Of a stretch of DNA of 30,344 nt, positions 22,035 through 30,344 are shown in pieces. The translations under genes and the position numbers were made by a program. Each line of letters begins with the position of its first letter. Within the stretch, counting starts at the first letter, position 1. This stretch comes from an uncultured Burkholderiales bacterium (GTDB taxonomy: Bacteria > Pseudomonadota > Gammaproteobacteria > Burkholderiales > Burkholderiaceae_C), in contig CALBSC010000040.1 in the NCBI GenBank assembly GCA_937927685.1, positions 1 through 30,344 on the forward strand. The letters run 5' to 3'. A model generated the notes under the pieces. That model worked only from the letters and a program-made list of their open reading frames with translations, did not search any database and was not told the DNA's origin.

Positions 22035-23264
22035 TCAGAAATTCCCCACGAACCAGTCCTTGACGCGGCCCATCGCGGTCTTAACCGACCCATTTTTCTG
22101 CGCCACCTTGAAGCCGCGCATGCGACCCAGGCGGGCTTCTTCCAGCAATCCCATCACGGTGGCGGCGCGCGGCTGTGACACCATGTCCGACAGCGCACCC
22201 CCGTAATGAGGCAAGCCACGCCGCACGGGCTTGAGGAATATGTCCTCGCCCAGCTCGACCATGCCGGGCATGATGGCGCTGCCGCCGGTGAGCACGATGC
22301 CCGAGGAGAGCACTTCCTCAAACCCCGAATCGCGCACCACCTGTTGCACCAGCGAGAAGATTTCCTCGATGCGCGGCTCAATCACACCGGCGAGTGCCTG
22401 GCGACTGAGCATGCGCGGACCACGGTCGCCCAAGCCCGGCACTTCCACCTGCATGTCCGGGTCAGCCAGCAGCTGCTTGGCATAGCCCGACTCGACCTTG
22501 ATGTCCTCGGCGTCCTTGGTGGGCGTGCGCAAGGCCATGGCGATGTCGCTCGTGATCAGGTCGCCGGCAATCGGGATGACCGCCGTGTGGCGGATCGCGC
22601 CACCGGTGAAAATCGCCACGTCCGTCGTACCGGCCCCGATGTCCACCAGCGCGACGCCCAGTTCCTTTTCATCCGCCGTCAGCACCGACTGACTGGAGGC
22701 CAGCGGATTGAGCATCAGCTGGTCCACATCGAGACCGCAGCGGCGCACGCACTTGATGATGTTCTCGGCCGCGCTCTGCGCGCCGGTCACGATGTGCACC
22801 TTGGCCTCAAGCCGGATGCCGCTCATGCCGATCGGCTCTTTCACATCCTGCCCATCGATCACGAATTCCTGCGGCTCGACCAGCAGCAGGCGCTGGTCGG
22901 TCGAGATGTTGATGGCCTTGGCGGTTTCCACCACACGGGCCACATCGGGGGCCGTGACCTCGCGGTCCTTCACGGCCACCATGCCACTCGAGTTGATGCC
23001 CCGGATATGGCTGCCGGTGATGCCGGTGTAGACGCGCGTGATTTTGCAATCCGCCATCAACTCGGCTTCCTTGAGGGCTTGCTGGATGCTTTGCACCGTG
23101 GCATCGATGTTGACCACCACGCCGCGCTTGAGACCGTTGCTGGGTGCCACACCCAAGCCAGCGATCTTGAGCTCGCCGCCCGGCAATACCTCGGCCACGA
23201 CGGCCATCACCTTGCTGGTCCCGATGTCCAGGCCTACCACCAGATCTTTGTATTCTTTCGCCAT
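22035..23264 (-). CDS. ftsA: Cell division protein FtsA
   Basis: FtsA is the actin-like protein that tethers FtsZ to the inner membrane. The 409-aa protein has the phosphate-1 motif VVGLDIGTSKVMAVV (9-23), phosphate-2 region LVDIGAGTTDVAIF, adenosine motif GIVLTGGSAIMPGM, and a C-terminal amphipathic membrane helix (VKDWFVGNF). It starts 13 nt after ftsQ with a G-rich Shine-Dalgarno sequence. Confidence 0.98.
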   Translation of the reverse strand: MAKEYKDLVVGLDIGTSKVMAVVAEVLPGGELKIAGLGVAPSNGLKRGVVVNIDATVQSIQQALKEAELMADCKITRVYTGITGSHIRGINSSGMVAVKDREVTAPDVARVVETAKAINISTDQRLLLVEPQEFVIDGQDVKEPIGMSGIRLEAKVHIVTGAQSAAENIIKCVRRCGLDVDQLMLNPLASSQSVLTADEKELGVALVDIGAGTTDVAIFTGGAIRHTAVIPIAGDLITSDIAMALRTPTKDAEDIKVESGYAKQLLADPDMQVEVPGLGDRGPRMLSRQALAGVIEPRIEEIFSLVQQVVRDSGFEEVLSSGIVLTGGSAIMPGMVELGEDIFLKPVRRGLPHYGGALSDMVSQPRAATVMGLLEEARLGRMRGFKVAQKNGSVKTAMGRVKDWFVGNF

Positions 23265-23277
23265 AACCCCCCCGCGC

Positions 23278-24087
23278 CTATTTCTTCACCTGCTGTGGAT
23301 CCACCGTGGTCACGCCGCGCAGTCGCAAGGCGTAGCCGGTGTCGTAACGCAAATCTGCGACCTCAAGGGCCGACACTTTCCTGCCCAACCGTGACGTCAC
23401 CTGAGGCAACGTCCTGACCAGGGTCTCGAGCCGCTCGAGCACCTCGGCTTTGGAACCCCGTCCCAACTCGATACGAGCCCCGCTTGACATCGTCACCCGC
23501 CAGCTGCCACGAGGCGTCAGTTCCAGCCCCATCAACACGCCCCCCAAGGCACTCACCGGTTGTTGCAGTGCCTGGTACATGGCCAGCACCTCGGCCGACT
23601 GGTTGTCCGGCCCGCTCAGGCGCGGCAATTCGTCGTCCTCCAGGTCACCCAGGTTGGCCTCGAACACCTCGCCTTGCGAATTGATGAGCCGCCCCTCACC
23701 CTCGGCACCCCAGTAGCCCACCGGGTTGTGCGCCTGCAGCACCACACGCAACCGGTTGGGGAACTCGCGCTGCACCAGCGCGTGGCGCACCCATGGCAAG
23801 CCCTCGAACACCAGGCGTGCCTGCTGCAGATCCACCGTGAAGAAGTTGCCCTGCAACTTCGGCGCCACATTGGCACGCACCGTCACGGCGTTGTGATGCT
23901 CCACATCGCCCCGCACCGTGATGCCCGCCAGGGCAAACAAGGGCAGGCGCACCAGCCACCACAGCAACGATGCGACCAGCAACAGCACCACACCGGTCAC
24001 CATCAGGCTGGACATGACGTTCATGAGCTTGATGTCCACCGGTGTGACCAAAGGGGTGTCCAAGGAGGCGTGGAGACGGGCGTTCAT
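23278..24087 (-). CDS. ftsQ: Cell division protein FtsQ
   Basis: FtsQ is a bitopic divisome protein that links the early and late assembly steps and binds FtsB/FtsL. The start codon is the ATG at 24087 (MNARLHASLDTP, 269 aa), which has GGAGGG upstream and overlaps the ddl stop (ATGA). One membrane helix is seen at about 25-48 (MSSLMVTGVVLLLVASLLWWL), followed by the POTRA domain (ALAGITVRGDVEHHN...) and a beta domain with PWVRHALVQREFPNRLRV, typical of the family. Confidence 0.95.
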   Translation of the reverse strand: MNARLHASLDTPLVTPVDIKLMNVMSSLMVTGVVLLLVASLLWWLVRLPLFALAGITVRGDVEHHNAVTVRANVAPKLQGNFFTVDLQQARLVFEGLPWVRHALVQREFPNRLRVVLQAHNPVGYWGAEGEGRLINSQGEVFEANLGDLEDDELPRLSGPDNQSAEVLAMYQALQQPVSALGGVLMGLELTPRGSWRVTMSSGARIELGRGSKAEVLERLETLVRTLPQVTSRLGRKVSALEVADLRYDTGYALRLRGVTTVDPQQVKK

Positions 24088-25073
24088 GCGTCCCTCCCGT
24101 CCAGGTGATCGAGGCTGGCGCTGGCGAGCACCTGCAGGCACAGGTCCTCGTACGAGATGCCGGCCGCACGCGCGGACATGGGCACCAGCGAGTGACTGGT
24201 CATGCCGGGCGAGGTGTTCATCTCGAGCAGGAAGGGTTGCTGATCGGTGGCACGGATCATCAGATCGGCACGGCCCCAGCCGCGGCATCCCAGCGCCCGA
24301 TACGCGGCCACCACCTGCTGTTGAATGGCCGTCTCGAGGGCAGCAGGCAAGCCGCTTGGGCAGTGGTATTTCACGTCGTCCGTGAAGTATTTGTTCTGGT
24401 AGTCATACGCCCCATCCGGGGCCGCAATGCGCACCACCGGCAGGGCGCGCGCCGTGGCACCCTCGCCCAACACCGGACACGTGACCTCCAGACCTTCAAT
24501 GAAGGATTCACAGAGCAAATCGGGGTCGAAGCGCGTGGAGGTCTCGACCGCACCAGCCAGTTGTTCACGCGCGCTCACCTTGGTCACGCCAATGGAGGAT
24601 CCTTCGCGCGGTGGTTTGACAATGAAGGGCAGGCCCAACCGGTCCGGCACGTGTGCGATCTGCTCGGGGGTTTGCTCGTCCGGGGACAACCACACATAGT
24701 CGGGGGTGCTCAGCCCGGCCGCCTGCCACAGGCGTTTGGTCATCACCTTGTCCATGGCGATGGCCGAAGCCATCACACCCGACCCGGTGTAGGGGATGCC
24801 CAGCCACTCGAGCGCGCCTTGCACCGTGCCGTCTTCGCCATAGCGGCCATGCAAGGCGATGAAGACACGGGACACCTGCAAGGACTTCAAACGCTCCAAG
24901 GGTTGCTCGGCCGGGTCAAACGCCACGGCCTTCACGCCCCGGGACTGCAACGCCTGGAGCACACCGTTGCCCGACATAAGGGAAATGTCACGCTCGGCCG
25001 AGCGCCCCCCCATCAACACCGCCACGGTCTCGGTGGGCAACACAGGCGTCGGATGGCGAGACACAACACTCAT
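24084..25073 (-). CDS. ddl: D-alanine--D-alanine ligase
   Basis: Ddl makes the D-Ala-D-Ala dipeptide that MurF attaches to the peptidoglycan precursor. The ATG at 25073 (MSVVSRHPTPVLP, 329 aa) overlaps the murC stop; a longer frame into murC is not used. ATP-grasp features: VLMGGRSAERDISLMSG near the N-terminus, ALHGRYGEDGTVQGALEW, KPPREGSSIGVTKV (phosphate loop region), and LLEMNTSPGMTSHSLVP, the Mg-binding C-terminal motif. Placed between murC and ftsQ, so it is the ddlB-type copy. Confidence 0.97.
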   Translation of the reverse strand: MSVVSRHPTPVLPTETVAVLMGGRSAERDISLMSGNGVLQALQSRGVKAVAFDPAEQPLERLKSLQVSRVFIALHGRYGEDGTVQGALEWLGIPYTGSGVMASAIAMDKVMTKRLWQAAGLSTPDYVWLSPDEQTPEQIAHVPDRLGLPFIVKPPREGSSIGVTKVSAREQLAGAVETSTRFDPDLLCESFIEGLEVTCPVLGEGATARALPVVRIAAPDGAYDYQNKYFTDDVKYHCPSGLPAALETAIQQQVVAAYRALGCRGWGRADLMIRATDQQPFLLEMNTSPGMTSHSLVPMSARAAGISYEDLCLQVLASASLDHLDGRDA

Positions 25074-26476
25074 GCCTGACCTCCCCGTTGCTGAATCACC
25101 TGCGCGGGCACCTGACCGATCGAGCCTGCGCCCATGCACATCACCACATCGCCATCGCGGGCGTTGTGCAGCAGGGTTTGCGTCATCTCGCCGATCGTGG
25201 GCACAAAGAGCAGTTCGTCATGGCCCGCCAGACGCAGCGCGCGCGCCAATGCGCGTCCATCTGCACCCACGATGGGTGCTTCGCCCGCAGCATAGACCTC
25301 AGCCAGCCACACCGCATCAGCTTGGCGCAGCACGCGGACAAAATCCTCGAAACAATCGCGAGTACGGGAGTAGCGGTGGGGCTGGAACGCCAGCACCAGA
25401 CGACGTCCGGGGAACGCACCGCGCGCGGCAGCCAGGGTCACACCGAGTTCCACCGGGTGATGCCCGTAGTCTTCAATCAGGGTGAAGTGTCCACCGCCTT
25501 GGGCCGGCCAATCGCCATGGCGTTGAAAACGTCGGCCCACACCCTTGAACTCTGCCAGGGCCTGTTGAACCGCCGCATCGGGCACACCCAACTCCACCGC
25601 CACCGCGATCGCTGCCAAGGCATTGCGCACATTGTGCTCACCCGGCAAATTGAGATCGATCTGCAGATCCGGCAAGGTGATGCCGTTGCTGCGCGTCACA
25701 CGGAACTGCATGCGAGCGCCCACCGCACGCACCTCATGCGCACGCACCTGGGCCTGCGGACCCAGGCCATAGCTGGTGATGGGCCGTGACACGTCGGGGA
25801 GGATGCTGCGCACCGCCTCGTCATCGGTGCAGAGAATCGCTGCACCATAGAACGGCATGCGGTGCAGGAACTCCACAAAGGCTCCCTTGAGCCGACCGAA
25901 ATCATGGCCATAGGTTTCCATGTGGTCGGCGTCGATGTTGGTCACCACCGACATCACCGGCATCAGGTTCAGGAAGGAGGCGTCGGACTCATCGGCCTCC
26001 ACAACGATGTAGTCGCCACTGCCCAGCTTGGCATTGGCGCCCGCGCTGTTCAGGCGTCCGCCGATGACGAAGGTGGGATCCAGTCCGGCCTGTGCCAGCA
26101 CACTGGCCACCAGGCTGGTGGTGGTGGTCTTGCCGTGTGTGCCTGCAATGGCCACGCCACGCTTCAAGCGCATCAACTCGGCCAGCATGACCGCGCGCGG
26201 CACCACCGGAATGAGTTTGTCGTGCGCGGCCACCACTTCCGGGTTGTCGGCCTTGACGGCAGTGGAGGTCACCACCGCATCCGCCCCCAGGATGTTCTCG
26301 GCGCGATGGCCCACGCAGGTGGTCACACCCAGGCCTTGCAAGCGCTGCAACACGGCGCCGTCCGACAAATCAGAGCCGGAAATCACGTAACCCATGTTGA
26401 GCAGGACCTCGGCAATACCGCTCATGCCGGCCCCGCCGATGCCGACAAAATGGATGTGACGGATCGCGTGCTTCAT
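25070..26476 (-). CDS. murC: UDP-N-acetylmuramate--L-alanine ligase
   Basis: MurC adds the first amino acid, L-Ala, to UDP-MurNAc. The 468-aa protein has the N-terminal glycine-rich site HFVGIGGAGMSGIAEV (9-24), P-loop AGTHGKTTTT (111-120), VEADESDASFLNLMP, NIDADHMETYG, and a C-terminal domain with EDYGHHPVE and FQPHRYSRTRD. The start overlaps the murG stop (ATGA), and the stop overlaps the ddl start in the same way. Confidence 0.98.
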   Translation of the reverse strand: MKHAIRHIHFVGIGGAGMSGIAEVLLNMGYVISGSDLSDGAVLQRLQGLGVTTCVGHRAENILGADAVVTSTAVKADNPEVVAAHDKLIPVVPRAVMLAELMRLKRGVAIAGTHGKTTTTSLVASVLAQAGLDPTFVIGGRLNSAGANAKLGSGDYIVVEADESDASFLNLMPVMSVVTNIDADHMETYGHDFGRLKGAFVEFLHRMPFYGAAILCTDDEAVRSILPDVSRPITSYGLGPQAQVRAHEVRAVGARMQFRVTRSNGITLPDLQIDLNLPGEHNVRNALAAIAVAVELGVPDAAVQQALAEFKGVGRRFQRHGDWPAQGGGHFTLIEDYGHHPVELGVTLAAARGAFPGRRLVLAFQPHRYSRTRDCFEDFVRVLRQADAVWLAEVYAAGEAPIVGADGRALARALRLAGHDELLFVPTIGEMTQTLLHNARDGDVVMCMGAGSIGQVPAQVIQQRGGQA

Positions 26477-27540
26477 GCCGCCAACTCCTCACACGCCTGG
26501 ACCATCTCGTCCACCGCTTGCAGCTTGCGCTGGGTGTGGGCGGCTTGCGCCATGCGCAGCAATTCCTCGCGGGTCACGCGCTGCAAGCACTCGGCCAGCT
26601 CGGCGGCCTGCAACTGAACTTGTGGCACGAGCCAGGCTGCCCCGGCCTCGCTGAGGAAGCGGGCATTCGTGGTTTGGTGATCGTCGACCGCGTGGGGAAA
26701 CGGCACCAGCAAAGAAGCGGCGCCCACCGCGGCCAGTTCGGTCACGGTGCTGGCGCCGGCTCGGCTGATGACCAGATCGGCCTGCGCAAAGGCCTGCGCG
26801 GTGTCGTCAATGAAAGGGGTGAGCTCGGCTTGAACACCCGCGGTGGCATAGGCCTCGCGCAGTGCATCGATTTGCTTGGCGCCGCTTTGGTGCAACACCA
26901 CCGGACGCTGGTGCTCGGGAATCAGCGCCAGGGCTTGCGGCACCACCTGGTTCAAGGCTTGCGCCCCCAGGCTACCGCCCACCACCAGCACGCGCAGCGG
27001 CCCGTGCCGGCCCGCGAAACGCTCTGCCGGCATAGGCTGCTGCAGGAATGCCGCACGCAACGGATTGCCCACCCAGCGCGCCTTGGGCAACACATCGGGG
27101 AAAGCCGTGAACACGTGGCGGGCCACGTGCGCCAACCACCGGTTGGCCATGCCGGCCACCGAATTTTGTTCGTGCAACACCAGCGGTCGTCCCGACAGTG
27201 CACTCATGAGTCCGCCAGGAAAGCTGATGTAGCCGCCCAGGCCCAGCACCACGTCGGGCCGGACCCGACGCACCACCTGCAGGCTTTGTACAAAGGCCTG
27301 CAACAGACGCCAGGGCAACACCGCCAAGGTGCGCAAGGCTTTGCCGCGCACGCCCGAAAACTGCACGGTCTCATAGGCAAAGCCGCGCGGGGGCACGAGC
27401 TGGCTTTCCATGCTCGGGCTGGGACCGCCCAGCCAGTGCACGCGCCAGCCGCGCTCGCGCAAGCGCTCGGCCACAGCCAGACCGGGGAAGATATGCCCCC
27501 CGGTGCCACCGGCCATCACGAGTGCGGTCAGCGTCTTCAT
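26473..27540 (-). CDS. murG: UDP-GlcNAc:lipid I N-acetylglucosaminyltransferase
   Basis: MurG transfers GlcNAc to lipid I on the cytosolic face, making lipid II. The 355-aa GT-B protein shows the glycine-rich loop GGTGGHIFPGLAVAE (12-26), HEQNSVAGMANRWL, VVGGSLGAQALN, and the C-domain motif ISRAGASTVTELAAVG followed by PFPHAVDDHQTTNA, which binds the nucleotide sugar. Start overlaps the ftsW stop by 4 nt. Confidence 0.98.
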   Translation of the reverse strand: MKTLTALVMAGGTGGHIFPGLAVAERLRERGWRVHWLGGPSPSMESQLVPPRGFAYETVQFSGVRGKALRTLAVLPWRLLQAFVQSLQVVRRVRPDVVLGLGGYISFPGGLMSALSGRPLVLHEQNSVAGMANRWLAHVARHVFTAFPDVLPKARWVGNPLRAAFLQQPMPAERFAGRHGPLRVLVVGGSLGAQALNQVVPQALALIPEHQRPVVLHQSGAKQIDALREAYATAGVQAELTPFIDDTAQAFAQADLVISRAGASTVTELAAVGAASLLVPFPHAVDDHQTTNARFLSEAGAAWLVPQVQLQAAELAECLQRVTREELLRMAQAAHTQRKLQAVDEMVQACEELAA

Positions 27541-28844
27541 AGCCGGCCTCCGTGCATGAGCAGGCGGTTTTCATAGTCCACCCGCAAGACCACGGCAATG
27601 GCCACCAGGTTCATCAAAATCGCCGAGCCCCCGTAACTCATGAGCGGTAACGTCAAGCCCTTGGTGGGCAAGGCCCCCAGGTTCACCCCCATGTTGATGA
27701 AGGACTGGAACCCCACCCAGATGCCCACGCCCTGCGCCAGCAGGCCGGAGAAGATGCGGTCCATGGCAATCGCCTGACGGCCGATGTACATCAGACGGCG
27801 TGTCAGCCACATGAAGAGGCCGATCACCACCAGCACGCCCACAAATCCGAATTCCTCGCCAATCACGGCCAGCAGGAAGTCGGTGTGGGCTTCTGGCAAC
27901 CAGTGCAACTTCTCGACGCTGCCACCCAGGCCCACGCCAAACACCTCGCCGCGGCCAATGGCGATCAGCGAGTGCGACAACTGGTAGCCCTTGCCCAGCG
28001 CGTGCTTCTCACTCCACGGATCGAGGTAGGCGAAGATGCGTTCTCGACGCCATTCCGACATGGCAATCATCAAGCCGAAGGCCACCACCAGCACCAGGGC
28101 GATCAGGAAGAACATGCGGGCGTTCACGCCGCCCAGGAAAAGAATACCCATGGCGATCACGGCAATCACCATGAACGCGCCCATGTCAGGCTCGGCCAGC
28201 AGCAAGAGGCCCACCACCGCCACCGCGATGCCCATGGGCGCCACCGAGGTGAAGAATTTCTCTTTCACCTCCATCTTGCGCACCATGTAGTTGGCGGCAT
28301 ACAGCAGCACGCCAAACTTCGCCAACTCTGAAGGTTGAAAGTTCATAAAGCCCAAGCCGATCCAACGGCGCGCACCGTTGACGGCTTTACCGATGAACGG
28401 CATGAGAACCGCTATCAGCAACACGATAGACACAATGAACACCCAAGGCGCTACCCGCTCCCAAGTGTTGAGCGGCACTTGAAAGGCCAGCAAGGCCACC
28501 ACAAAGGCCACGCACAAGGACATGCTGTGGCGGATCAAGAAGTGGGTTTGGGTGTAGTAGCTGCCTGTACGTGGGTTGTCAGGCATGGCAATCGAGGCCG
28601 AATACACCATCACCAAGCCAATCATCAACAAGGCAAAAGTGACCCACACCAAGGGTTGGTCAAAGCCTTTGACGTGCACGGGCGACGCACCGGTACGTGC
28701 AAACTCGGTGCCGTGCACGCGCACAGGCAAAGCATCCAAACCCGCCTCGGGTTGCGCACCACCTAAACGCGCAATACGGGCGTTGAACGTCTGCATCCAG
28801 CGTGCCCACACAGTCGGCTTATGGTGGATGGTCGCCGCTGTCAT
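27537..28844 (-). CDS. ftsW: Septal peptidoglycan polymerase FtsW (SEDS family)
   Basis: FtsW polymerises lipid II at the septum with FtsI. The ATG at 28844 (MTAATIHHKPT, 435 aa) overlaps the murD stop; a longer reading into murD is not used. SEDS motifs: GARRWIGLGFMNFQPSELAK, LLAEPDMGAFMV, EAHTDFLLAVIGEEFGF and LPLMSYGGSAIL, with about ten membrane helices. A cytosolic N-terminal stretch of some 65 residues precedes helix 1. The part upstream of about 28300 uses codons (TTA, ATA, TCT) that are rare in the rest of the gene, suggesting a recombination or assembly boundary inside ftsW. Confidence 0.97.
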   Translation of the reverse strand: MTAATIHHKPTVWARWMQTFNARIARLGGAQPEAGLDALPVRVHGTEFARTGASPVHVKGFDQPLVWVTFALLMIGLVMVYSASIAMPDNPRTGSYYTQTHFLIRHSMSLCVAFVVALLAFQVPLNTWERVAPWVFIVSIVLLIAVLMPFIGKAVNGARRWIGLGFMNFQPSELAKFGVLLYAANYMVRKMEVKEKFFTSVAPMGIAVAVVGLLLLAEPDMGAFMVIAVIAMGILFLGGVNARMFFLIALVLVVAFGLMIAMSEWRRERIFAYLDPWSEKHALGKGYQLSHSLIAIGRGEVFGVGLGGSVEKLHWLPEAHTDFLLAVIGEEFGFVGVLVVIGLFMWLTRRLMYIGRQAIAMDRIFSGLLAQGVGIWVGFQSFINMGVNLGALPTKGLTLPLMSYGGSAILMNLVAIAVVLRVDYENRLLMHGGRL

Positions 28845-30344
28845 AGCGAACCCCCGTGTTCGATGGCCAAGGCCTCGACTTCGGCCACAAAGACCTCCGC
28901 ACGGTGCGCATAGTTGCGAAACATGTCTAGGCTGGCGCACGCAGGCGACAACAACACCGCGTCACCGGACTGCGCCAACTGGTGGCACAAGGTCACCGCT
29001 TCGGACAAGGAAGCGGCGTCATGCAAAGGCACGCCGCTGTCTTGCAAGGCCGCGCGCAATGCAGTCGCATCACGGCCAATCAACACCACCGCACGGGCAT
29101 GATGGCGCACTGGATTGACCAAAGGCGCAAAGTCTTGGCCCTTGCCATCACCACCCAAAATCACCACCAAACGGCGCTCAGCGCCCAAACCTTGGATGGC
29201 TGCCACCGTGGCACCCACGTTGGTGCCTTTGCTGTCGTCAAAGTACTCAACGCCTTGCAACACCGTCACAGGCTCAACACGGTGTGGCTCACCACTGTAT
29301 TCACGCAAGCCATACAACATGGGTGCCAGGCCAGCACCGGTGCTGCACGCCAAGGCCAAGGCAGCCAAGGCATTCAATGCATTGTGGCGACCACGGATGC
29401 GCAAGGCATCGGCGGGCATCAAGCGTTGGATATGAATCTCTTCTTCGTCCTCGGGGCTGGTATGGCGCTTTTTACGGCGGGTTTCGTCAGCCTCTAGGGC
29501 GCGCACCAACCAGGTCATGCCGTTCATGTTTTCGATGCCGTAGTCACCAGGGCGCTGCGGTAATTCACCGCCAAAGGTCACATGGGCACGCACCTGGGGT
29601 CGTTGCAATTTGACGCGCACCGGTTCCGGCAACATCGCCATCACAATCGGGTCTTCGCGATTGAGCACCATGAGGCCTTGGGAGCCAAAGATGCGTGCTT
29701 TGGCGCTGCCATAGGCGGTCATATCGCCGTGCCAGTCGAGGTGGTCTTGGCTGAGGTTGAGCACGGTGGCTGCGCTGGGTTGGAAGTTGTCCACACCGTC
29801 AAGTTGAAAGCTGGACAACTCCAGCACCCACACCTGCGGCAAGTAGGGGTGATCGGCAGGAGGCGGTGGCGGCGGTACCAAAGGTGGCAAGTCCACCTCG
29901 TAGGGCGCGTCGTCATGGACGGCCTCGGGCTCGGCGGCCACTTCGGGTTCAGCCTCAGGCAACCGCTCGTCATGTGCATGCAAAGCAGGCGCTGTGTGCT
30001 GCGTGTCCTGGTCAGCCAGCGCTTCGTGAGCCGCAACCAGTTCGGCTTGTTGCTGCGCTTGCAACTCAACAGCGCGATGTGCCGCATCTTGCGCAGCCAC
30101 CTGCTGTGTGGCGTGCTGGGCATCACGCTCGGCTTGTACCTTGAGCACTTGTTGCTGTGCCGCTTGCAGCGCCACTGCCTCATCGGCAGCGGCTTGGTCG
30201 AGGGCTTGGGTCAGCGTGTCGAGCAAGGTGGGGCCAATATTGCCCGCCACAGCCACGCGCACACCTGCTCGCTCTAGCAACTGACCGGTCAGTGAGGTGA
30301 CGGTGGTTTTGCCGTTGGTGCCGGTGATGGCCAACACCTTGGGG
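28841..30344 (-). CDS. murD: UDP-N-acetylmuramoyl-L-alanine--D-glutamate ligase, 5' end missing, with large insertion
   Basis: MurD adds D-Glu to UDP-MurNAc-L-Ala. The frame is open through the right edge of the window, and the visible part begins just before the P-loop (VLAITGTNGKTTVT), so the N-terminal domain is missing. Conserved blocks: AVAGNIGPTLLDTL, WVLELSSFQLDGV, LNLSQDHLDWHGDM, RIRGRHNALNALAALA, FDDSKGTNVGATVAAI, ILGGDGKGQDF and LLSPACASLDMF. Between GNIG and LELSSFQL, where E. coli MurD has about 15 residues, there are about 120 extra residues, all in frame. A second, smaller charged insertion (DETRRKKRHTSPEDEEE) precedes HIQRLMPADALRI. Leu codons TTG and CTA are frequent, unlike the neighbouring cluster. 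Confidence 0.96.
   Translation of the reverse strand, partial: PKVLAITGTNGKTTVTSLTGQLLERAGVRVAVAGNIGPTLLDTLTQALDQAAADEAVALQAAQQQVLKVQAERDAQHATQQVAAQDAAHRAVELQAQQQAELVAAHEALADQDTQHTAPALHAHDERLPEAEPEVAAEPEAVHDDAPYEVDLPPLVPPPPPPADHPYLPQVWVLELSSFQLDGVDNFQPSAATVLNLSQDHLDWHGDMTAYGSAKARIFGSQGLMVLNREDPIVMAMLPEPVRVKLQRPQVRAHVTFGGELPQRPGDYGIENMNGMTWLVRALEADETRRKKRHTSPEDEEEIHIQRLMPADALRIRGRHNALNALAALALACSTGAGLAPMLYGLREYSGEPHRVEPVTVLQGVEYFDDSKGTNVGATVAAIQGLGAERRLVVILGGDGKGQDFAPLVNPVRHHARAVVLIGRDATALRAALQDSGVPLHDAASLSEAVTLCHQLAQSGDAVLLSPACASLDMFRNYAHRAEVFVAEVEALAIEHGGSL
29834..30196 (-). other. Low-complexity insertion inside MurD (about 120 residues)
   Basis: The insertion has two parts. The first, about 75 residues, is Ala/Gln/Glu-rich with few helix breakers (for example ALQAAQQQVLKVQAERDAQH), looks like a long helix or coiled coil. 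The second, about 45 residues, is acidic and Pro-rich (EAEPEVAAEPEAVHDD, then LPPLVPPPPPP). It lies in the central ATP-binding domain, between two strands, and all flanking motifs are intact, so the enzyme should still be active with the insert looped out. Confidence 0.8.

Noticed and set aside
29834..30196. Frameshift, intron or inserted mobile element in murD
   Set aside because: The reading frame is continuous, no terminal repeats or transposase fragments are seen, and motifs on both sides are intact.

Overview
This is a high-GC chromosomal window from a betaproteobacterium, very probably Burkholderiales, family Comamonadaceae. The grounds are protein sequence style, the combination accB-accC-prmA next to a TlpA-like protein, an mpl gene, a lysine/alanine/proline-rich histone H1-like protein ending in a WPFPT-type tail, and a dcw (division and cell wall) cluster that ends ftsQ-ftsA-ftsZ followed by lpxC. 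I saw no IS element, prophage, CRISPR array, tRNA or rRNA. It is mostly core genome.

Layout. Positions 1-3400 (+ strand) hold the 3' end of nrdA, then nrdB (class Ia ribonucleotide reductase), the H1-like nucleoid protein and a DUF167/YggU protein. Positions 3386-8271 (- strand) read, in transcription order, a nucleotidyltransferase-like protein of unknown role, a TlpA-like thioredoxin, accB, accC, prmA and a PfkB-family sugar/nucleoside kinase. Positions 8319-11076 (+) hold mpl (murein peptide recycling), a short Phe/Tyr-rich leader peptide with an attenuator, and aroG (DAHP synthase). Positions 11096-14585 (-) hold rodA, a beta-hydroxyacid dehydrogenase family protein and tldD, joined by ATGA overlaps. 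Positions 14604-19658 (+) hold a YqiA-type esterase, an RNase II/R-family protein, a TonB-like protein, mtgA and ruvC. Positions 19659-30344 (-) hold the dcw segment murD(partial)-ftsW-murG-murC-ddl-ftsQ-ftsA-ftsZ and then lpxC.

How it works together. Most of the window builds the envelope and divides the cell: lipid II synthesis (murD, murC, ddl, murG), its polymerisation (ftsW, rodA, mtgA), recycling (mpl), the divisome (ftsQ, ftsA, ftsZ), lipid A (lpxC) and fatty-acid precursors (accB, accC). The rest supplies dNTPs, aromatic amino acids and DNA/RNA processing.

Main points for a second look: (1) an apparent, complete Phe-type transcription attenuator in front of aroG, with leader peptide, antiterminator and terminator all readable; (2) a recurring signal in which a -10-like hexamer lies 6-8 nt before the start codon with no Shine-Dalgarno sequence, at eight starts, most of them operon-first, suggesting leaderless mRNAs, including a rodA/yqiA pair whose two -10 elements overlap in an 18-bp gap; (3) a roughly 120-residue Gln/Ala-rich and Pro-rich insertion inside MurD; (4) a codon-usage shift from about 28.3 kb to the end of the window; (5) two hairpins 19.6 kb apart sharing a stem with a compensatory base-pair change, and a separate 34-nt near-perfect palindrome before the histone-like gene. 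None of these was tested by folding, alignment or database search.
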